This document shows positions 6,888-7,416 of a stretch of 7,416 bases of DNA, piece by piece. This DNA comes from Chitinophaga pinensis (lineage in GTDB: Bacteria; Bacteroidota; Bacteroidia; M30B66): the NCBI GenBank assembly GCA_943330985.1, contig CALQJV010000051.1, positions 1 through 7,416 on the forward strand. Direction: 5' to 3'. Each line of letters opens with the position of its first letter. The stretch's first letter is position 1. The notes beneath the pieces were generated by a model. That model was given only the letters and a program-made list of their open reading frames with translations, made no database searches and was not told the origin of the DNA. A program made the position numbers and the translations under genes.

Positions 6888-6895
6888 CAAATTTA
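6888..6895 (-). promoter_or_regulatory. Probable -7 promoter element TAAATTTG directly before the secreted-protein gene
   Basis: On the minus strand TAAATTTG matches the Bacteroidota -7 consensus TAnnTTTG and is separated from the ATG at 6884 by only three bases. Transcription would then start at or next to the ATG, giving a leaderless mRNA. A TTTG lies 14 bp further upstream, closer than the usual -33 spacing. If used, this promoter rules out the TTG at 6890 as start. Confidence 0.45.
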
Positions 6896-7065
6896 GGAAA
6901 AGGATTTTTCAAATGCATGCTTTTTTTATTTGAAGCGTTGGCCACCCATTTTTTATTGAAATTTCACCCTATTCATTTAGCGGGCAACGATGATTTGTTT
7001 TATTCTCATTGCGTACTTTCTTCTTCGGAATTAACCATTTGATTCTTGGAAAAATTATTGAACTA

Positions 7066-7081
7066 TACATATATATATGTA
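7066..7081. repeat. Perfect 16-bp palindrome TACATATATATATGTA
   Basis: The sequence equals its own reverse complement over 16 bp, with a central AT alternation flanked by TAC and GTA. It sits about 182 bp upstream of the minus-strand gene start and 222 bp before the plus-strand gene. A regulator site is possible, but alternating AT tracts also arise without function in AT-rich spacers. Confidence 0.5.
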
Positions 7082-7302
7082 CATCGTGCTGATTGTTTAA
7101 ATTTCATACATAGGTAATCACCAACAAAAAAGCGTTTCGAATTCTAAAATATTTTTAAAAGAAATTAACAAACTTGTAAAATTAATGAATTGAATTTCAT
7201 ATAATTGCATTCTGCATCTTAAATACTGCATATACCATGTTACCAAATGTTGACTAAATCATTATCTTTACAATTAGACTATTCCCTTTCTCAGCTATAT
7301 AT

Positions 7303-7416
7303 ATGATTCCAATCTTTACTTATTTCTTACAAACTCTATCTCAGAATCCTAGTTCGATTACGATCGACTTGTTGTTGGGCTTGTTGCTTGTTCTGTTATT
7401 CGTAGTGGTTATTTTG
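7303..7416 (+). CDS. N-terminal fragment of probable membrane protein (3' end outside window)
   Basis: An ATG at 7303 opens a frame of 38 codons that stays open to the window edge. The product begins MIPIFTYFLQTLSQNP and continues into a strongly hydrophobic run from about residue 23 to 38 (LLLGLLLVLLFVVVIL), which looks like a transmembrane helix or signal anchor. A -7-like TATCTTTA lies 32 bp upstream. The family cannot be recognised from this part. That the frame is a real gene is inferred from the coherent membrane segment and the position after a long spacer. Confidence 0.5.
   Translation, partial: MIPIFTYFLQTLSQNPSSITIDLLLGLLLVLLFVVVIL

Larger units (their letters stand above)
6885..7302. 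other. AT-rich divergent intergenic region with no recognisable gene
   Basis: These 418 bp separate the minus-strand secreted-protein gene from the plus-strand gene entering at 7303. I see no coding frame, tRNA or strong GC-rich hairpin. Present are the promoter element at 6888-6895, a perfect 16-bp palindrome at 7066-7081, and a one-mismatch -7-like TATCTTTA at 7263-7270 that could serve the downstream gene. Confidence 0.6.

Noticed and set aside
6885..6890. TTG at 6890 as start codon, giving a 591-residue secreted protein
   Set aside because: The ATG at 6884 leaves a normal signal peptide, and the TTG overlaps the likely -7 promoter element.
3010..7233. Shared 11-mer ATACTGCATAT in copy B (3010-3020) and in the last spacer (7223-7233) as a dispersed repeat copy
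   Set aside because: No surrounding similarity or hairpin is present at the second site, and an 11-base match is expected by chance in a window this long.

Overview
The window reads as a piece of a Bacteroidota (Flavobacteriia/Sphingobacteriia-like) chromosome. The grounds are a secreted protein with a gliding-motility/type IX secretion C-terminal domain, genes without Shine-Dalgarno sequences, and TAnnTTTG-type -7 promoter elements next to start codons. DNA composition is moderately AT-rich. No RNA gene, CRISPR array, transposase or phage gene is visible.

Layout: 1-111 is the C-terminal end of a probable response-regulator receiver domain, cut by the window edge. From 162 to 2733 three genes on the + strand form a tight operon for an ABC importer: lipoprotein substrate-binding protein, membrane permease and ATPase. 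They are joined by two identical TGATG stop/start overlaps. The family is the one that includes streptococcal TrpX-TrpY-TrpZ, so an aromatic amino acid or similar small molecule is a plausible substrate, but the sequence does not decide it.

The gene-free 464 bp at 2734-3197 is mostly occupied by two tandem copies of a composite REP/BIME-like palindromic repeat. It is followed by a probable promoter for dxs (3198-5108), a complete 1-deoxy-D-xylulose-5-phosphate synthase with all the active-site residues I could check. This is the first enzyme of the MEP isoprenoid pathway.

dxs converges with a minus-strand gene (5115-6884) for a 589-residue secreted multidomain protein: signal peptide, several Ig/PKD-like modules, an SprB-like repeat and a CHU_C-type C-terminal sorting domain. 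The two stop codons are only 6 bp apart and lie inside a perfect inverted repeat. Upstream of this gene is a 418-bp AT-rich divergent intergenic region (6885-7302) with a perfect 16-bp palindrome. The window ends in the first 38 codons of a probable membrane protein (7303 onward).

The genes do not form one shared system: transporter, isoprenoid enzyme and surface protein look like independent neighbours. The least ordinary parts are the paired palindromic repeats between the transporter and dxs, and the apparent leaderless promoter arrangement at two start codons.
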